From Sipunculus nudus (lineage: Eukaryota > Annelida > Sipuncula > Golfingiida > Sipunculidae), in assembly GCA_026874595.1 (NCBI GenBank), contig CM049315.1, positions 68,643,916-68,707,915 of the forward strand: a DNA stretch of 64,000 bases, written 5' to 3'. Below the pieces are notes generated by a model. It worked only from the letters and a program-made list of their open reading frames with translations, was not told the DNA's origin and searched no databases. The translations under genes were made by a program, and so were the position numbers. Shown here one piece after another: positions 22,441-34,405 of the stretch (the stretch's first letter is position 1; each line of letters starts with the position of its first letter).

Positions 22441-23209
22441 GGATTCATGGGTAGGTACTAATTCTATAGTCTCTCCAGTTTTGCATGTGTATATATCCTA
22501 GACAGCTTTCTTGATTTTATGACAGGTGGCGCCACCTACATCTAAGCTCATATCTTGGGAACCGTTTGACCGATTAGGCCAACATTTTGCATGGGTATAG
22601 ATCTCACATAGCTCTTTATCGTACGCAAAACTTGTGGCGCCACCTGCAACTATTTTTGCACAGAGTCCATCTGTCCGCTGCTGTTGGATAAAATCACTCA
22701 TATCTCGGCAGTGGTTTGACATGTCTGCCTAAAATTTTGCAGGTTTATATATCTTGGACAGCTTTCTGGATCTTGTGGCAGGTGGCGCCACCTACATTTA
22801 TGTTTACGCCCCAGACATCCAGGCTTATATCTCAGGACTAGTTTGCTGTATTCTCCTAAAATATTGCATATCACATAGCTCTTTATCATACACAAAACTG
22901 GAGGCGCCACTTGCAGCCATTTTTGCATAGCGTCCGTCTGTTTGTCTACCTTGGGCTAAAATCACTCATATACAAGTATTGGTTTGAATTATCAGCCTAA
23001 AATTGTGCATATGTATACAACTTGGACAGCTTTCTGGATTTTGTAGTAGTTGGCGCAACCTACATACACATTTCGGCTGCAGACATCCATGCTAATATGC
23101 AGCACACCTCCCTCTATTTCCCCTTGCCACTCAATCCATGCTTCACTTCACCCGTTTCACTTTGATTTCGGCGATACACGTAGTCGCTTGTTGACTACCC
23201 GTATTCTAG

Positions 23210-24298
23210 TTTAACATTCAACTTCGTTACTGGTATTTATAGGAAGTCTTTACATTATTCAGACACTTGAATTTAACACAAGTCTTTATCATCTCACTAT
23301 TGGTCAGTGTTAACACTGTTAATTATCAAATTCGTTTACATTTGTTTTTGTCACTGACATTTTGTCACTGACATTTGGTCAGTGTATGTTGACACTTCTC
23401 AGATGCTAGTCGTTTAAATCATTTGAGTTTTGTTACCCGACTGAAGTCATCGTACGATCAATCATTTTGATATTTTCATTTAATCAGATATTTAAATAGT
23501 TATATAATTGATGAATTTATGACATACGAGCTCGCTAGCTAAAAATATATCCATTTGAAATTTTGTTTACATTTGGTTTCGGTGATTGACTGAACTTGAT
23601 TTAGTATTATCACCTAGTTATTATTAAGCTCTGTGATTTAACTGGGTCAACGTTTCAGTTCAATATTTATACTCACCATTTATATACCAAGTTATCATTT
23701 GAGACTTTGTTTGCATTTGTGTTGGTGATTGACTGAACATGATTCAGTATAATCACTTGATTATATATACAAGAATTTTGTCAGTATTCTAAGTTGGTCA
23801 CAGAGTTGTCAGTTACTTGCCATCAGTTTATACTTCTGCCAACAGTTGTTACATTTGGCAAGATAGCGCTTATTGACCGCAGCTTGTTGTTGCAAAATTC
23901 ACCTGTGGATTTCCAATTAAGTGACATCACTCACTTTATAAAGCTACATGGGGATTCACAGTGTGCTGACAGAATTATTCCCCGTGACAACTCAGCCTTC
24001 ATTGTATTCCTTAAAGCTGATGATGTTGTCAGTGCTAGGAATTCCTTTCGATGGTTGCCAGTTAGGTGATCAGATAGTGAGGGTGGTAACCGTTCAGGCT
24101 GAGATAGAGGCCACTCGGTACGAATGTAAAATAACTCTCGCACCTCTCTGAAGCACAACACTTGCATGAACAGAAAACGTTTTTATAACCATCTTCTTCT
24201 TAATTTCGTCACTTATTTTCAACTGCCTCTTACTTCTTCATTACATTAATTCTAATCACCATTACATCCGTCCGTATATGCACAGAGCTAGTCAAGAC
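23210..24298 (+). pseudogene. Retroelement A leader and gag-leading region with RRM-like segment
   Basis: It resumes the ~100-bp leader repeats, then from 23794 shows a degraded coding stretch in two overlapping frames. One reads FIKLHGDSQCADRI and NSAFIVFLKADDVVSARNSF, and the shifted frame continues FDGCQLGDQIVRVV. Together the order resembles an RNA-recognition-motif fold as found at the N-terminus of PNMA-type gag proteins, with a frameshift near 24045. The last 220 bases match 30925-31139 in copy B. It ends at gtcaagac (24291-24298), the left target copy of the P insertion. The RRM assignment is tentative. Confidence 0.45.
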
Positions 24299-24484
24299 AA
24301 CAGGCACCTGTCGTATAAATAGTGTCTTTACGGGTATATAGAGGGTTAACGGGTATATAAGGCATGGGACCCCCGGCACTACTATACTAATAACAGAGAA
24401 TGGCACACCACTTTTCCAGGCGACCGCTGTGACCCGCCTACTTCACCAGCTGAATTTTTATGTTTGCATAAGTAAATGCACAAG
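24299..24484 (+). repeat. Left TIR of P copy 1
   Basis: Pairs with 30740-30924 in inverse orientation with small indels. Shared blocks include 'atagtgtctttacggg', 'atactaata', 'cacaccacttttccaggcg' and 'cttcaccagctgaa'. An inverted repeat this long is unusual compared with the 31-bp ends of the Drosophila P element. Confidence 0.85.
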
Positions 24485-24781
24485 TAACACTGATCGTGTG
24501 ACCATGCACCATTTTATTAGGTATAAAATATATAACTAAAATCTAGAAAGAGATATGTGGTACATGACACAAAAATATAAATGTGCGAGTGTATGTAATT
24601 TAGCACAATAGAGTGTAGGAATGTCCGTGTGATGGTCATTCCCCATATCTGTGACTGATACGCTCGTATAGGCAAGATGCTTCCAAAAAGATGTGTTTTG
24701 TAATATTACTTATAATAACATATAACAAAAATACAAAGTCATGACATATCCTATTAAAAAGATGCAGGTACAAACAGATCA

Positions 24782-24833
<52 letters not shown>

Positions 24834-25739
24834 TGTAATTACAAGTGGAAAACAAGACAGAAGAGGTGTCTACTGTATTTGCTGATGTCCACTTTGTCAC
24901 CCGATTGTTATAATGCAAGAAGTAAAGTGAACATGGGACCCGGCATGCCACACGACATCCTGTTTTTCGTGCATACCTCAAAAATGTAAACAAATACTCA
25001 ATGCATGTCGTCCAAGCAACGGAATAACAACTATATGGCCTATGGCAGAGCCGGTTTCTGGCCCATGTGACAGATGCATCAAGTGGACCCTTCAACTTTA
25101 CACCAGTCACCACTCTTCACAAAGTTCATCCTTGCACACAGTGTCTACAAAGAACTGGCGTGTTCTGTGTGATACAAAGCCATTTGCTATGTATTCACTA
25201 CTATCCGTGGAGCAAGAGAAGGCAAAGAGAGCCGTTATACAGGATCATAATATTGTTGTGACAGGTAACCTGAATGATGCAAAAAATAATATATATGCAC
25301 TACTATGCCTTGTGTCATATGAAAATAGGTATTGTGGAATGTGGTAAAAACTTTATTAAATTCAATATGTGCTGACAGAGTGATATAGTAAATCAGTGGT
25401 TATAATCATGCTGTTGTGTACTGTCAATATCATGTATGTAACCCATATTCCCATAATACATGCATTTTTGAACATGGCATCGGTTGTAAAGCCACATGTA
25501 CAATAAGAACATGGTGGAGATAGAAACAGTATATTGTAATTTGCATTTGTTTGGTAACACCATTGGCTACAAGTTTGGCCTGTGTAACTACTGTAAAATA
25601 ATGATTTGTGAGTGCACTCCCATAACTTTGTATTTACAAACTACAATCCTTCCATGCCACACTGTAAGGATAATGTATTTATCCACCAGAACCTATCATA
25701 CAGGCCACAGACACCTGTTAGAAAGACAAACATGACACA

Positions 25740-26630
25740 CAAATGAAGTTAGGAATGATAAATGTCTGGTCACTATGCAGGAGAATACTCATACATGTGC
25801 GATTGCAGCTTGCACCATCCATGCATGTAAAGTCAACAGTGAATTTCCATATCTTTAACATTTACACTGCCTTCGCAAAAAATATATTTATTTCTGGAGC
25901 ATTAACGCCGTGTGTTGGGGAAAAAAGCAAATGGAAAGCGAAAACCATCATAACCAAGAAAGCGAACTGCAGAGTATGTTTTGCCATCTGCACATCATTC
26001 GTATCGGTCGTGAGCTTTGTCATGGCTGCACATTTCTGGCCTGTTTGTACTAGTCCTCGGAACTGGAAGTTACTGTGCATGTCATTATCCTGTTGTATGG
26101 CCATTTCATCAAAGATGATTCCCCCAGCCCTTGATGCCTGCTGCCTTTGAGCTTAAGTACCCATCAATTTTAACAGCTCACAGCTTCTGCTTCATGACAT
26201 TTTTATTCCTCTGCAGAAGTGTTTCACTTGGCAATATTAGGAGGCCAGAGTTTCTCAGTTCACTATATGCCTTTGGACTGCGGTTCCACACTGTTAAACA
26301 AGGCATGATGATATGTTTGTTCCATCGATGTCCCCTTTGACCTTTGCTTGAGATAAGACAGTTACGTTGTGCAATTATCAGTGTTTTCATGTGCTCTGTA
26401 GCACCTGGTAGCAGCTTGTCTATCAAGCCAGTAACTTCACTATTTTCTTCCTCATGATTCACAGCAGGATCTGGTGCATGAGGTATTGTCTGGCACTCCC
26501 TGCACACACGGGTAGCAGCTGAGAAACTGATCACACCTTCACAATTAATAGAATGCAAACGGTTTTCTGTGATCCCAAACGAGGTCCACACCTTCACATG
26601 ACATGAGCTGCTCATTGGCACATCTGTCAC
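25740..26630 (-). pseudogene. P-element-like transposase remnant, copy 1
   Basis: Minus-strand frame 26178-26630 has GHRWNKHIIMPCLTVWNRSP, AYSELRNSGLLILPS, the HTH-like block found before the catalytic core in P/THAP9-type transposases. After a frameshift it reads GGIIFDEMAIQQDN (first catalytic D, about 26105-26120), FQFRGLVQTGQ, PTHGVNAPEI, and near 25790-25840 the DGASCNR motif (second catalytic D). This matches the RNase H-like core order of the P superfamily. The part with the insertion domain and last acidic residue was not identified, and no THAP zinc finger was found. Frameshifts differ from copy 2. Confidence 0.78.
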
Positions 26631-29600
26631 CTTTCCTTGGCAAACTATCTATTATGTCTGTGATCATACTGATATTTTTCGGGGATGCCACACAAGTATT
26701 CTGTAAACTGATTGTCTAATCAATCACAATTGAGCCAATGCTGCATGTCAATGTGCCATCAGCATTGAATATTATCTCCTTTCTCTAGCGCAGACTATTA
26801 ATGGTACGGCAAGTAAGTTTTATATAATGTAATAAAGTGTTACTTTCTTTGGCCAACATGTATGGCCCTGGCATGTACCTTTTTACAACTTCTAATGTGT
26901 ATGCAAAATCACTGGCAGGCTTATCCTCTGGTGTTTCTTTTACTGCAGCCTTAAACGCGATCCCCGTATATGCCCATGTTAACCGGCCATTATACATTTT
27001 CCTCCTGCTTTTCACGCAGCTAATATAGTCCAGAGATCAGTTTGCCATACATCTGTTTATTCATAGGTGTGATGCGTTTTCCTGTACATTCTGCGTTGTA
27101 CTTATTAAACAGGATATTCTTGATGACATGCCCATCTTTGTGAGGGACCACAGTGTGATGTAGCCTTCAAATATGATGATGCTATCTTAATTACAGATTA
27201 TATTTTCAGATGGTACTACAGGGCTCAAAAAATATTATTGGACCTAATGGTCCTCGAGACATGATCACATTCAAAGACTGTGGTCCTCAACATTTTTACA
27301 TGTCTCACAAAAGTTAATGACTCTCCCACAGAACATTTGATAGGTAATTGGGCAAATATACTTTTGAAATGTCCACGTTTTCTGGATATTCATTCTACTA
27401 CTGCTACAGAATATGAAGATTGATAGGTTATTACAACTACTAAATGATGGTACATTTTGCTCTTCCACGGGGACATGATTGTACTGGCTTAGTATTCCTC
27501 ATCATATTTTATTCGCCAAAAAATGGGATGAGTGGATTTATCGAGCCCTGGTACTGTGTTGTCTAATGGTTTGTGTCTACAAATGTATTCATAAATTATT
27601 TCAGCATACGTGTTTTTAATACGCTTCAATTCAGTGAGAAAACAATATGACCATATATGTAATACATCCTCATATACCATGCTAGTTTTCTTCTAACATG
27701 TCACAATAATTTCCTCCAACAGTTGAATATTATAATAATCTAAACACATGGCCACACACGTTTCTATCACATAACATATATTATACAATTGGATCAGGGT
27801 TAGATATCTTATTCACAGGTGGCTAAATTAATTGAATTTATACAGAGTCATCCTGATTAGGTAAAACAGGTTCTGTCCTTCTTGGGTGTTTAGTGTCTGT
27901 GTATGTTAGCATCTGGGGTGCTTCAACAGGTTTTCCCATCATAACTCGGAGTAAATTGATCACAAATAACAACATTATACAAGAAATGCTGTTGTTCATT
28001 TGGTTTTGGGTTTTTTTTTCTGAAATTGAGAAGTATTGGCCAGTAATGGCTACATGGGCATTTTTAAGTACTTACTGGGTCAGCTTTAGCCGGCTTTAGC
28101 CAGCGGCTGAAGCCTGGGATGGCTCTTACCAGCCAACCCTGATGTTTTAATATGTTCTTATTTCATGTCATTGTGATTGATTCCACTTTCTATTCATTTA
28201 ATGAACATTTTGGAGAATACATGCATCCCAGCAGCTTTCCACCAATAAAACAATGCAACACTTAGGAAACAATATGATCATCATACAGGCAGATATAGGC
28301 CATTTCAGAGGGTAGATATAGTTATTTAGGTTGAAATCAATTATCATTCATGATTAGTAATAGTAATAGACTATTACAGCTTTATTTTTCATGTAATAGT
28401 AATAGACTAAAATTTTTTAGCTGTAATAGTAATAGAAACAGAAGGTAAAGTTATAGAGTAATACATATTACTTTCTATTACTTCCTGTAACACCATTGGT
28501 CATGAAGCATATCAGCAAATAATGCTGAACTGACTCAGTTCTTGTTTAGTGATTGCCCAGGATGTGCCTATTATTAAGGCAAGCAGGGGCCAGCTGTTAT
28601 ACAGGTGGTGTCAACTGGTGCTAATTACACAGGAGTACTGGACAGAGCAGGTTTCAGCCAATTAACCTATACCTATATCACTATCTGACTTTTCATTACT
28701 TGACCATGAATAAACAGAGGCATGTTTGATGTTGAGACAGATAATGTATTATTATTGTGATATGTAAATGCATCTTATCTCACATCAATCAATTACATGT
28801 ATATTCTGAATTGCATCAAACTTGTTTTTACCAACAAGTTAGCATTTCAATAATACAAATTGCAATAAAACACAAGGAAAAATATAATATTGAACCAGAG
28901 GCAGAACAGACCCAAAATGTTCATGAACAGCTTAAGATGTTTTCACTACCCAAAATGTAATGCAGCCTACAATGCTAAAAACTACTACCAGTACTTATAT
29001 CACTTGAATAAACCCATACTACGAGTACATGTTTTATCTTTTTTTTTATATATAATGTTCTTTTAAAACTATTCTGTTAATACTTGTCTGTTTTTTTACA
29101 GTGGCAATTTTGCAGCACCCTTTCAACATCCTCAATCATGCCTTTTTATGTATTGAACATGTGATGAAATCATGAGGTATACAGTATTTTTATGGAATAT
29201 ATAAGTTTGGATTGGGAAATGGGATATAGCTCTTTATTCATTTACATACATACTGATTCATCAGCTTTGATACTGAATAATCATATTCAGTAATCATAAA
29301 TAATTCCTCTGGTGAAAATTTCAAGTTACACTGACTTTAATTAAACATGTATTAACTATATGGAAGAAAATGAAATATAAACTGAAGTATGTAAGATTGA
29401 TACATTTAAGTGAAATATATATGACGAAAATATGTAAATATATTAATTTAAATTAATATTTTCCATATACCTGGTCCTTTACAATTGGCATGCTTTCAAA
29501 TTACATGTATATTCATACAATTATCTTACATGTCTTCTTGTAAGGGCCACATAATCATCATAAAGGTTTCAAAATAAAAATAAACATAATTAAACATGCT

Positions 29601-30302
29601 TGTATAGCTATGATCTGCAGTATCATCGTAAAAATGTCACTGTAAACGACAGACAAAGTAAAACAAATTATGTAAATAAGTGTAATATAACTTGGTGATA
29701 TGTAGGTGCTTGTCATATTAGTGTAAAATGTAACTGCAGTGTTAGGTAATATTGATGTTGACTGCAGAAGGTCCAGAATCTCCTATCAGTATAAGTAATA
29801 GTAATAGATACACAAGTAATAGTAATAGTAATCTTAATATCAGAAATTGAAAGTTATAGTTATAGTAATAGAAGTGGTGTAATAGATCCCATGTCTGCTC
29901 AGGGATGGACAGACAATAGGAGAACACACACACACACTGCTATAGTGTAGCTCAGTATGGCGAGAGTGGTCTTAAGTCAAACATTCTACATGAGAATTCC
30001 TGACACACAGGGATTATATAGCTAAATAAGGAATATATATACGTCACAACAGCACTGCCTGACAAATATATGAAAAAAATAATTTGGAATATAGGGCAGC
30101 TAGGAAGCCTGGAAAATACATATTTCTTCTGTTACTGACTGATATTAACTGACATCCATTTTGCCACTTGTGGTAATATACTATAATCATGTATACATAT
30201 ACTATTAAAAATATTAATTGGAATCGACGGTAAAAATCGATAATTGAATTAGTACTAGCAGATCACACACACGCCACGCTTCACATGGCTCAGACACTAT
30301 GT
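26631..30302. other. P copy 1 non-coding interior with small conserved frames
   Basis: No further transposase domain recognised. A minus frame at 26785-27015 (WAYTGIAFKAAVKETPED) is missing from copy 2 because of a deletion of about 440 bases. 'taatagtaatag' words cluster at 28355-28490 and 29790-29880 and are preserved in copy 2. A short palindromic patch (ggctttagccagcggctgaagcc-like) lies near 28085-28110. Confidence 0.5.
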
Positions 30303-30626
30303 TCATATACTAGGTATGCATGTCATATTGCATACAGAAATTAAATACTTTTTTTCTACATACCATGTGATGATGTGACTAGTATCTCTTTCAGTGGTCA
30401 TGTTCGCCGTGTCATCCACCAGATCAAGCAGACTCCCGAGTCTTGTGCATGTAACCAGGTAACGTGCACTTCTGTTGAGATTTCCCGCACTTTTGTTTAG
30501 CAGCGGAGCACATAATTCAGTTCCTGAATATTTTGCAGTTTCGCCAGAGGCTTCCCCATTCAGCCCGGCACTGGTATATCCGGGACACTTGTACCGACAT
30601 CGACAAAGCGGAAGTTGGCACTGCAT
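30303..30626 (-). CDS. Unrecognised small frame next to P right TIR
   Basis: The 107-residue minus frame starts MQCQLPLCRCRYKC and is basic with scattered cysteines. The same frame is present in copy 2 (43819-44082, 87 residues) with most residues kept. It sits at the 5' side of the transposase gene, where a first exon would lie. It could be an exon or just conserved non-coding DNA in young copies. It does not fit the THAP C2CH spacing. Confidence 0.25.
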   Translation of the reverse strand: MQCQLPLCRCRYKCPGYTSAGLNGEASGETAKYSGTELCAPLLNKSAGNLNRSARYLVTCTRLGSLLDLVDDTANMTTERDTSHIITWYVEKKYLISVCNMTCIPSI

Positions 30627-31237
30627 GGATTATTCATTTGGACAGGATCTGACGAGGAATTAATAACAGCGAGCTTGTATGAACCTAATGCTGATTTCAG
30701 TAGGTACAACAATCTTTCTGCTTTGTAACAATCAGCGTTCTTGTGCATTTTACTTATGTTAACATAACAATTCAGCTGGTGAAGTGGGCGCGTCACAGCA
30801 GTCGCCTGGAAAAGTGGTGTGTCTTTCATTATTATTAGTATAGTAAGGCCGGGGGACCAATGCCTTATACCTGTTGACCCTCTTTTTTCCCGTAAAGACA
30901 CTATTCATACGATAGGTGCCTGTGAGGCTGGTAACCGTTCAGGCTGAGTTGGAGGCCACTCGGTACGAATGTAGAATAACTCACACACCTCTCTGATGCA
31001 CAACACTTGCATGAACAGAAAACGTTTTATAACCATCTTCTTAATTTCGTCACTTATTTTCAACTGCCTCTTACTTCTTCATTACATTAATTCTAATCAC
31101 CATTACGTCCGTCCGTATACGCACATAGCTAGTCAAGACAGTGCGTTAGTGATTCTACATTCGCTCCGGACACTCTAACGCAGATTTACTATACCCTGCC
31201 TAAATCTAAACTTGATTTTAAAGGTCTTGTTAAACTA

Positions 31238-32045
31238 ATGTCTTCGCTGTCAGTTGAAGACAGGCAGATGTTGACAGAGGCTCTTGCGGCAACGTCAGAG
31301 ATGTTTGGAATACCCAAGCAGGCAGAGCAAGCCACTCGCATGGAAGTGAGACCATTGCCCAAGAAATCGGACCAGGCCACCCTTGTGGAGGAGGGTCAAC
31401 TATTTCATTCGCCTTGGCGTACTTCAGTGAGGACACCTATTGGATCACCGCATGTGGCTTATCGGTTGCCCACATCTTAGGGAATGTACACGTGCACCTG
31501 TATCAACCGATTTTGGTTGAGAGGTATGAGGGCCCAGCAAGTACGTACTTAACTACCCACCTGCTGTTACGTCACCAAGTCTATATCTATATGGTTACAT
31601 GCTCCCAGCAAATCCAACTCGATTGACGACTTTCTCAGGAGAAGGGATGAAAGGAGAGACGTCTTATCAGTAGTGAAATCACGAGGTACGCAATCTGATC
31701 AGACTGAATCTATATCCAGATCATCACATCGTACTGGCCATCGTCAAGTGGTTGAAGGGACAGGCAGGACAATTCGCGATCATTTTGGGGGAGGAGGCAA
31801 CCCCTGCTGAGATAGTCAGCAAGTTAGACTAGATCTATGGCAATATGTTACTGTCGGAGGTCGGCATGGAACAGTTCTTCTCCGCAAAACAGCAGAAGGG
31901 CGAAACTATAGCAGAGAGGAGCTGAAGGCTGGAGGATTTCTTTTCGCGTGGCAACAAGTCGCTTATTGTAGCCACTGCTGGACCGAACGTATTAAAGTCA
32001 AAGTTCTTCACACGAATTCGATCGGAGCAGATCCAAAACGAGATT
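31238..32045 (+). pseudogene. Gag of retroelement B, broken
   Basis: The first frame (31238-31480) reads MSSLSVEDRQMLTEALAATS and PWRTSVRTPIGSPHVAY, a variable N-terminal region. The capsid-like part (about 31610-32045) matches A residue by residue (NLYPDHIVLAIVK-like, KGQAGQFAI, EQFFSAKQQKGETIAE, LEDFFSRGNKS) but is interrupted by stops and frameshifts. Spelling is that of PNMA/Ty3-type retrotransposon gag capsids. A has the better preserved reading frame. Confidence 0.7.
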
Positions 32046-32760
32046 CGCCATAAGGTTGAGAATGCCACATACGAACTTGAGACCCGAAGATGGCAGTGGA
32101 CCATGAAAAAACATTGCACCGCAATCTGCTTCTTCCGATAGGATATTTGTCTCCGGATGTTTCAGAGAATAACACTCAGCATGACACACAGGATATACCA
32201 AGAATCAGACAGTTACACCAACGCCGAAACGTTCGGTTGAAACCGGAAGGGTTGATGATACTCTTAGCTCTGGGGAAGCAGATTCTGAGGAGGAACCTGT
32301 AATTGTCATGCCACAGCCAAAACCTAGAAGAAAACCGTGTCCCCAGCGATTTCAAAACTCCAACATCCCGGAAAAAGCCAAAACCGACCCCAAGACGACA
32401 TTCAGCAAGTGAGGCAACGCCGGTTTCAAATGATTGTAATGAGCTGACTGATAGGACACCAGAGTCAATAAAAAATAAGGGACCTGACGTTCCGCGGGAT
32501 GTTTTGGAGATTGGTGCTGCCACTGATGCAGTCCACACAGTTGAAACTGACAAAATCGTGGGCGACCCGGAAGACCTGCCACGTACTTCAGACCAGTCTC
32601 TTCCCAGTATGGCAAGACGTTAAAACCGTACCAGAAAAACGCCAACGTGGTATGATCCTTGTTCCTATGAACAAACCTGTTACTCACCAGACCAAGAATT
32701 TCAAGAGCCTTCTATCATTCAAAACCGAATAGTCAATCTAAAGAAGCTAATAGACGCCCT
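32046..32760 (+). pseudogene. Pol C-terminal tail fused after gag in retroelement B
   Basis: Immediately after the capsid C-terminus the sequence encodes a TYELET stretch, then KTLHRNLLLPIGYLS, which matches the last segment of Ty3/gypsy pol just after the integrase. It is followed by a low-complexity Pro/Ser/Thr/Glu tail (HSASEATPVSND, TPESIKN, LPRTSDQSLPSMARR). Protease, RT, RNase H and integrase core are all missing. Copy A has the same fusion at 62890-63010, so the deletion predates the spread of both copies. Confidence 0.7.
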
Positions 32761-33310
32761 TTCCTCTTTAATGTCATAACAATATATGACATATGTATTT
32801 ACTTAGGTTTCAGCAAAAAAAAAAGTAAAGAATAGAACAATTTATGTAAAATAGGCCCTATGATATATTGCTTTTACTGATATATTCAAATCACATGCCT
32901 AATATTACAAATTCCTTGGAGAGATATGATTAACATATTATAATTTATTACTAAACAGCGTGAGCGTACTTGAGCACATAATGGTGAAATTGCAGAAATA
33001 TTGGTATAATTTGGGATATCGTCATTCATATGTGAAATGGTCATGGTACACTGTCGTATGCTTTTAAAGACTTACGATTATTTGATATTGTAATGTTTTT
33101 GTAATGTGATAGTTTGTAGATATTATTATATGGAGGCACTTATCATGTAAGCGATGTTATGAGATAAGTTACTTGCTGATAAAATTGTCTGGGTTAATTG
33201 CTGCTGTCTCCATCGAATTGATGTATACACATACATATATATTGTTGCATGTAATATATGGTTAAGTGATACTATTTTATTTCGTACTGAATGTCGGGAC
33301 GACATTGCCT
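32761..33310 (+). other. 3' UTR of retroelement B
   Basis: AT-rich, no gene. It matches 63640-64000 in A with small differences. Confidence 0.65.
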
Positions 33311-33324
33311 AGGGAGGGGGGAAA
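33311..33324 (+). promoter_or_regulatory. Polypurine tract before LTR2
   Basis: AGGGAGGGGGGAAA directly abuts the LTR start TGTGACCGGG, the expected plus-strand priming site. Confidence 0.8.
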
Positions 33325-34383
33325 TGTGACCGGGTATACTGAGGTCAGTTTTGATTGTTATTTATTTGTTGTGGTCTGTGCATGTGCTAGTGTACAAACT
33401 GTGGTATTATTCGCCAGCAGCGCGCCCACGCTGTAATCCACGTCGGAGCATAGCACCTGGGTTGTCACCTTTGACCCGATAATTAATTTCCGTCTATTTT
33501 TGATTTGTCTGCAACAACAAGGTATAATTAAATGTGTGATGTAGTAGTAAGCGTTAATTTAATATAGATAATACTATCTACTGTTTATATGTTTTTGTGA
33601 TATACTGGATGAACTTACTCAATTATTAGTAATATTGTTCATTTGCATATAAATAGCGTACCTAGTTTAGCTGCCAAGTTTCACGATCAACGTTACTATT
33701 GAATTGGAGAGTTCAATGTCATGTGTTGCTCTCTTTCCAGGTACGTAATTTTCAGTGTATATCCTGAATTAGTGTGTCAATGTTAATTCAGTAAGATAGG
33801 TTAGTCAACATATTGTCATAATAACGCTAATATTATCATACACGAACTAATTCGCTAAATGTGGTCCAAAAGGTAAAATATTCTATGGCCAAATGTGGTC
33901 GTCTGTAATATCGTATACTATTCATTAGAGTATGTCAGTTATTATTCTTTCATAATAATGATAATGTAATCATAGTTATTATAACACGCTTATTTTGCTA
34001 AAAATGGTCAGAAAGTTTGATTTATCTTTGACCAAAGGTGGTCATCCGATCAGCTGTAATGTTCTCCATGTGTAAACACATTGTAAGTGCCGCACATTGT
34101 GTTAGCGAAAGATAACTGTAAATCCTGAAAACTGAGTATATTCTGTGTATATTTCCTATTGTACATTTGTCGCCTTTTTAATTATATATATGACTTGGCA
34201 GGCAACTATTGAACTGGAGAATTTAATGTCATGTGTTTCTCTCTTTTCAGCACATTAAACCTGTATAGCACATTCTGTGTTGTGCTTCGGATAGTGTTTG
34301 TGACTGAGAGCCGTGATTTTTATATGCGGCCCACTACCCCACTTATCGTCCTCATCAACCTCGGTCTGACAACTACTGTTACA
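33325..34383 (+). repeat. LTR2 of the retroelement A/B family
   Basis: A 1059-bp sequence starting TGTGACCGGG and ending ACTACTGTTACA, aligned along its whole length with 1761-2812 with scattered substitutions and short indels. The two hairpin/pyrimidine modules are at 33698-33740 and 34208-34250, again 510 bases apart; the first stem has a G-T pair and the second has two changes in its 3' arm. Confidence 0.85.
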
Positions 34384-34387
34384 GAAA

Positions 34388-34405
34388 TAGCGGCCAACGT
34401 GGGGC
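34388..34405 (+). promoter_or_regulatory. Putative PBS after LTR2
   Basis: tagcggccaacgtggggc, four bases after the LTR end, is the counterpart of 2817-2834 with several substitutions. The leader that follows (to about 34929) lacks about 730 bases relative to A. Confidence 0.55.

Larger units (their letters stand above)
4134..23209 (+). mobile_element. Helitron-like non-autonomous element C1, interrupted internally
   Basis: The left end begins TC (tccgccaaaaaagtg) after host A at 4133; the right end is CTAG (23206-23209) followed by host T at 23210. A stem GTAGTC/GACTAC (23180-23185, 23193-23198) lies eight bases before CTAG. TC start, CTRR end, 3' hairpin and A^T insertion are the Helitron rules. 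The left 230 bases match the start of C2 (10945), and 22440-23209 matches the end of C2, with repeats of the 'ggtggcgccacct' type. No Rep/helicase is present, so it is non-autonomous. About 18 kb of other elements now fills the middle (roughly 4366-22440). Confidence 0.75.
24299..30924 (-). mobile_element. P-superfamily DNA transposon, copy 1
   Basis: A 6626-bp element with imperfect terminal inverted repeats of about 185 bp (24299-24484 and 30740-30924). The left end starts AACAGGCACCTGTCGTATAA; the inverse of the right end starts CACAGGCACCTATCG. The left flank is gtcaagac, whereas the right flank (aggctggt) is retroelement B, so this copy has no target duplication of its own. A minus-strand transposase remnant lies at 25740-26630. 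An (AT)n tract lies at 24785-24831. Copy 2 (38669 onward) is near-identical over most of its length. Confidence 0.82.

Noticed and set aside
24754-25347. Frames of about 100-170 residues on both strands in P copies (also 38964-39482)
   Set aside because: The frame is open by chance in copy 2 and broken in copy 1; it includes translated (AT)n or lies antisense to the transposase gene, and no domain is recognised.
29742-29933. Leucine-rich hydrophobic frame (also 43208-43393) as a membrane protein
   Set aside because: It is the translation of the taatag repeat cluster; leucine runs follow from the repeat.
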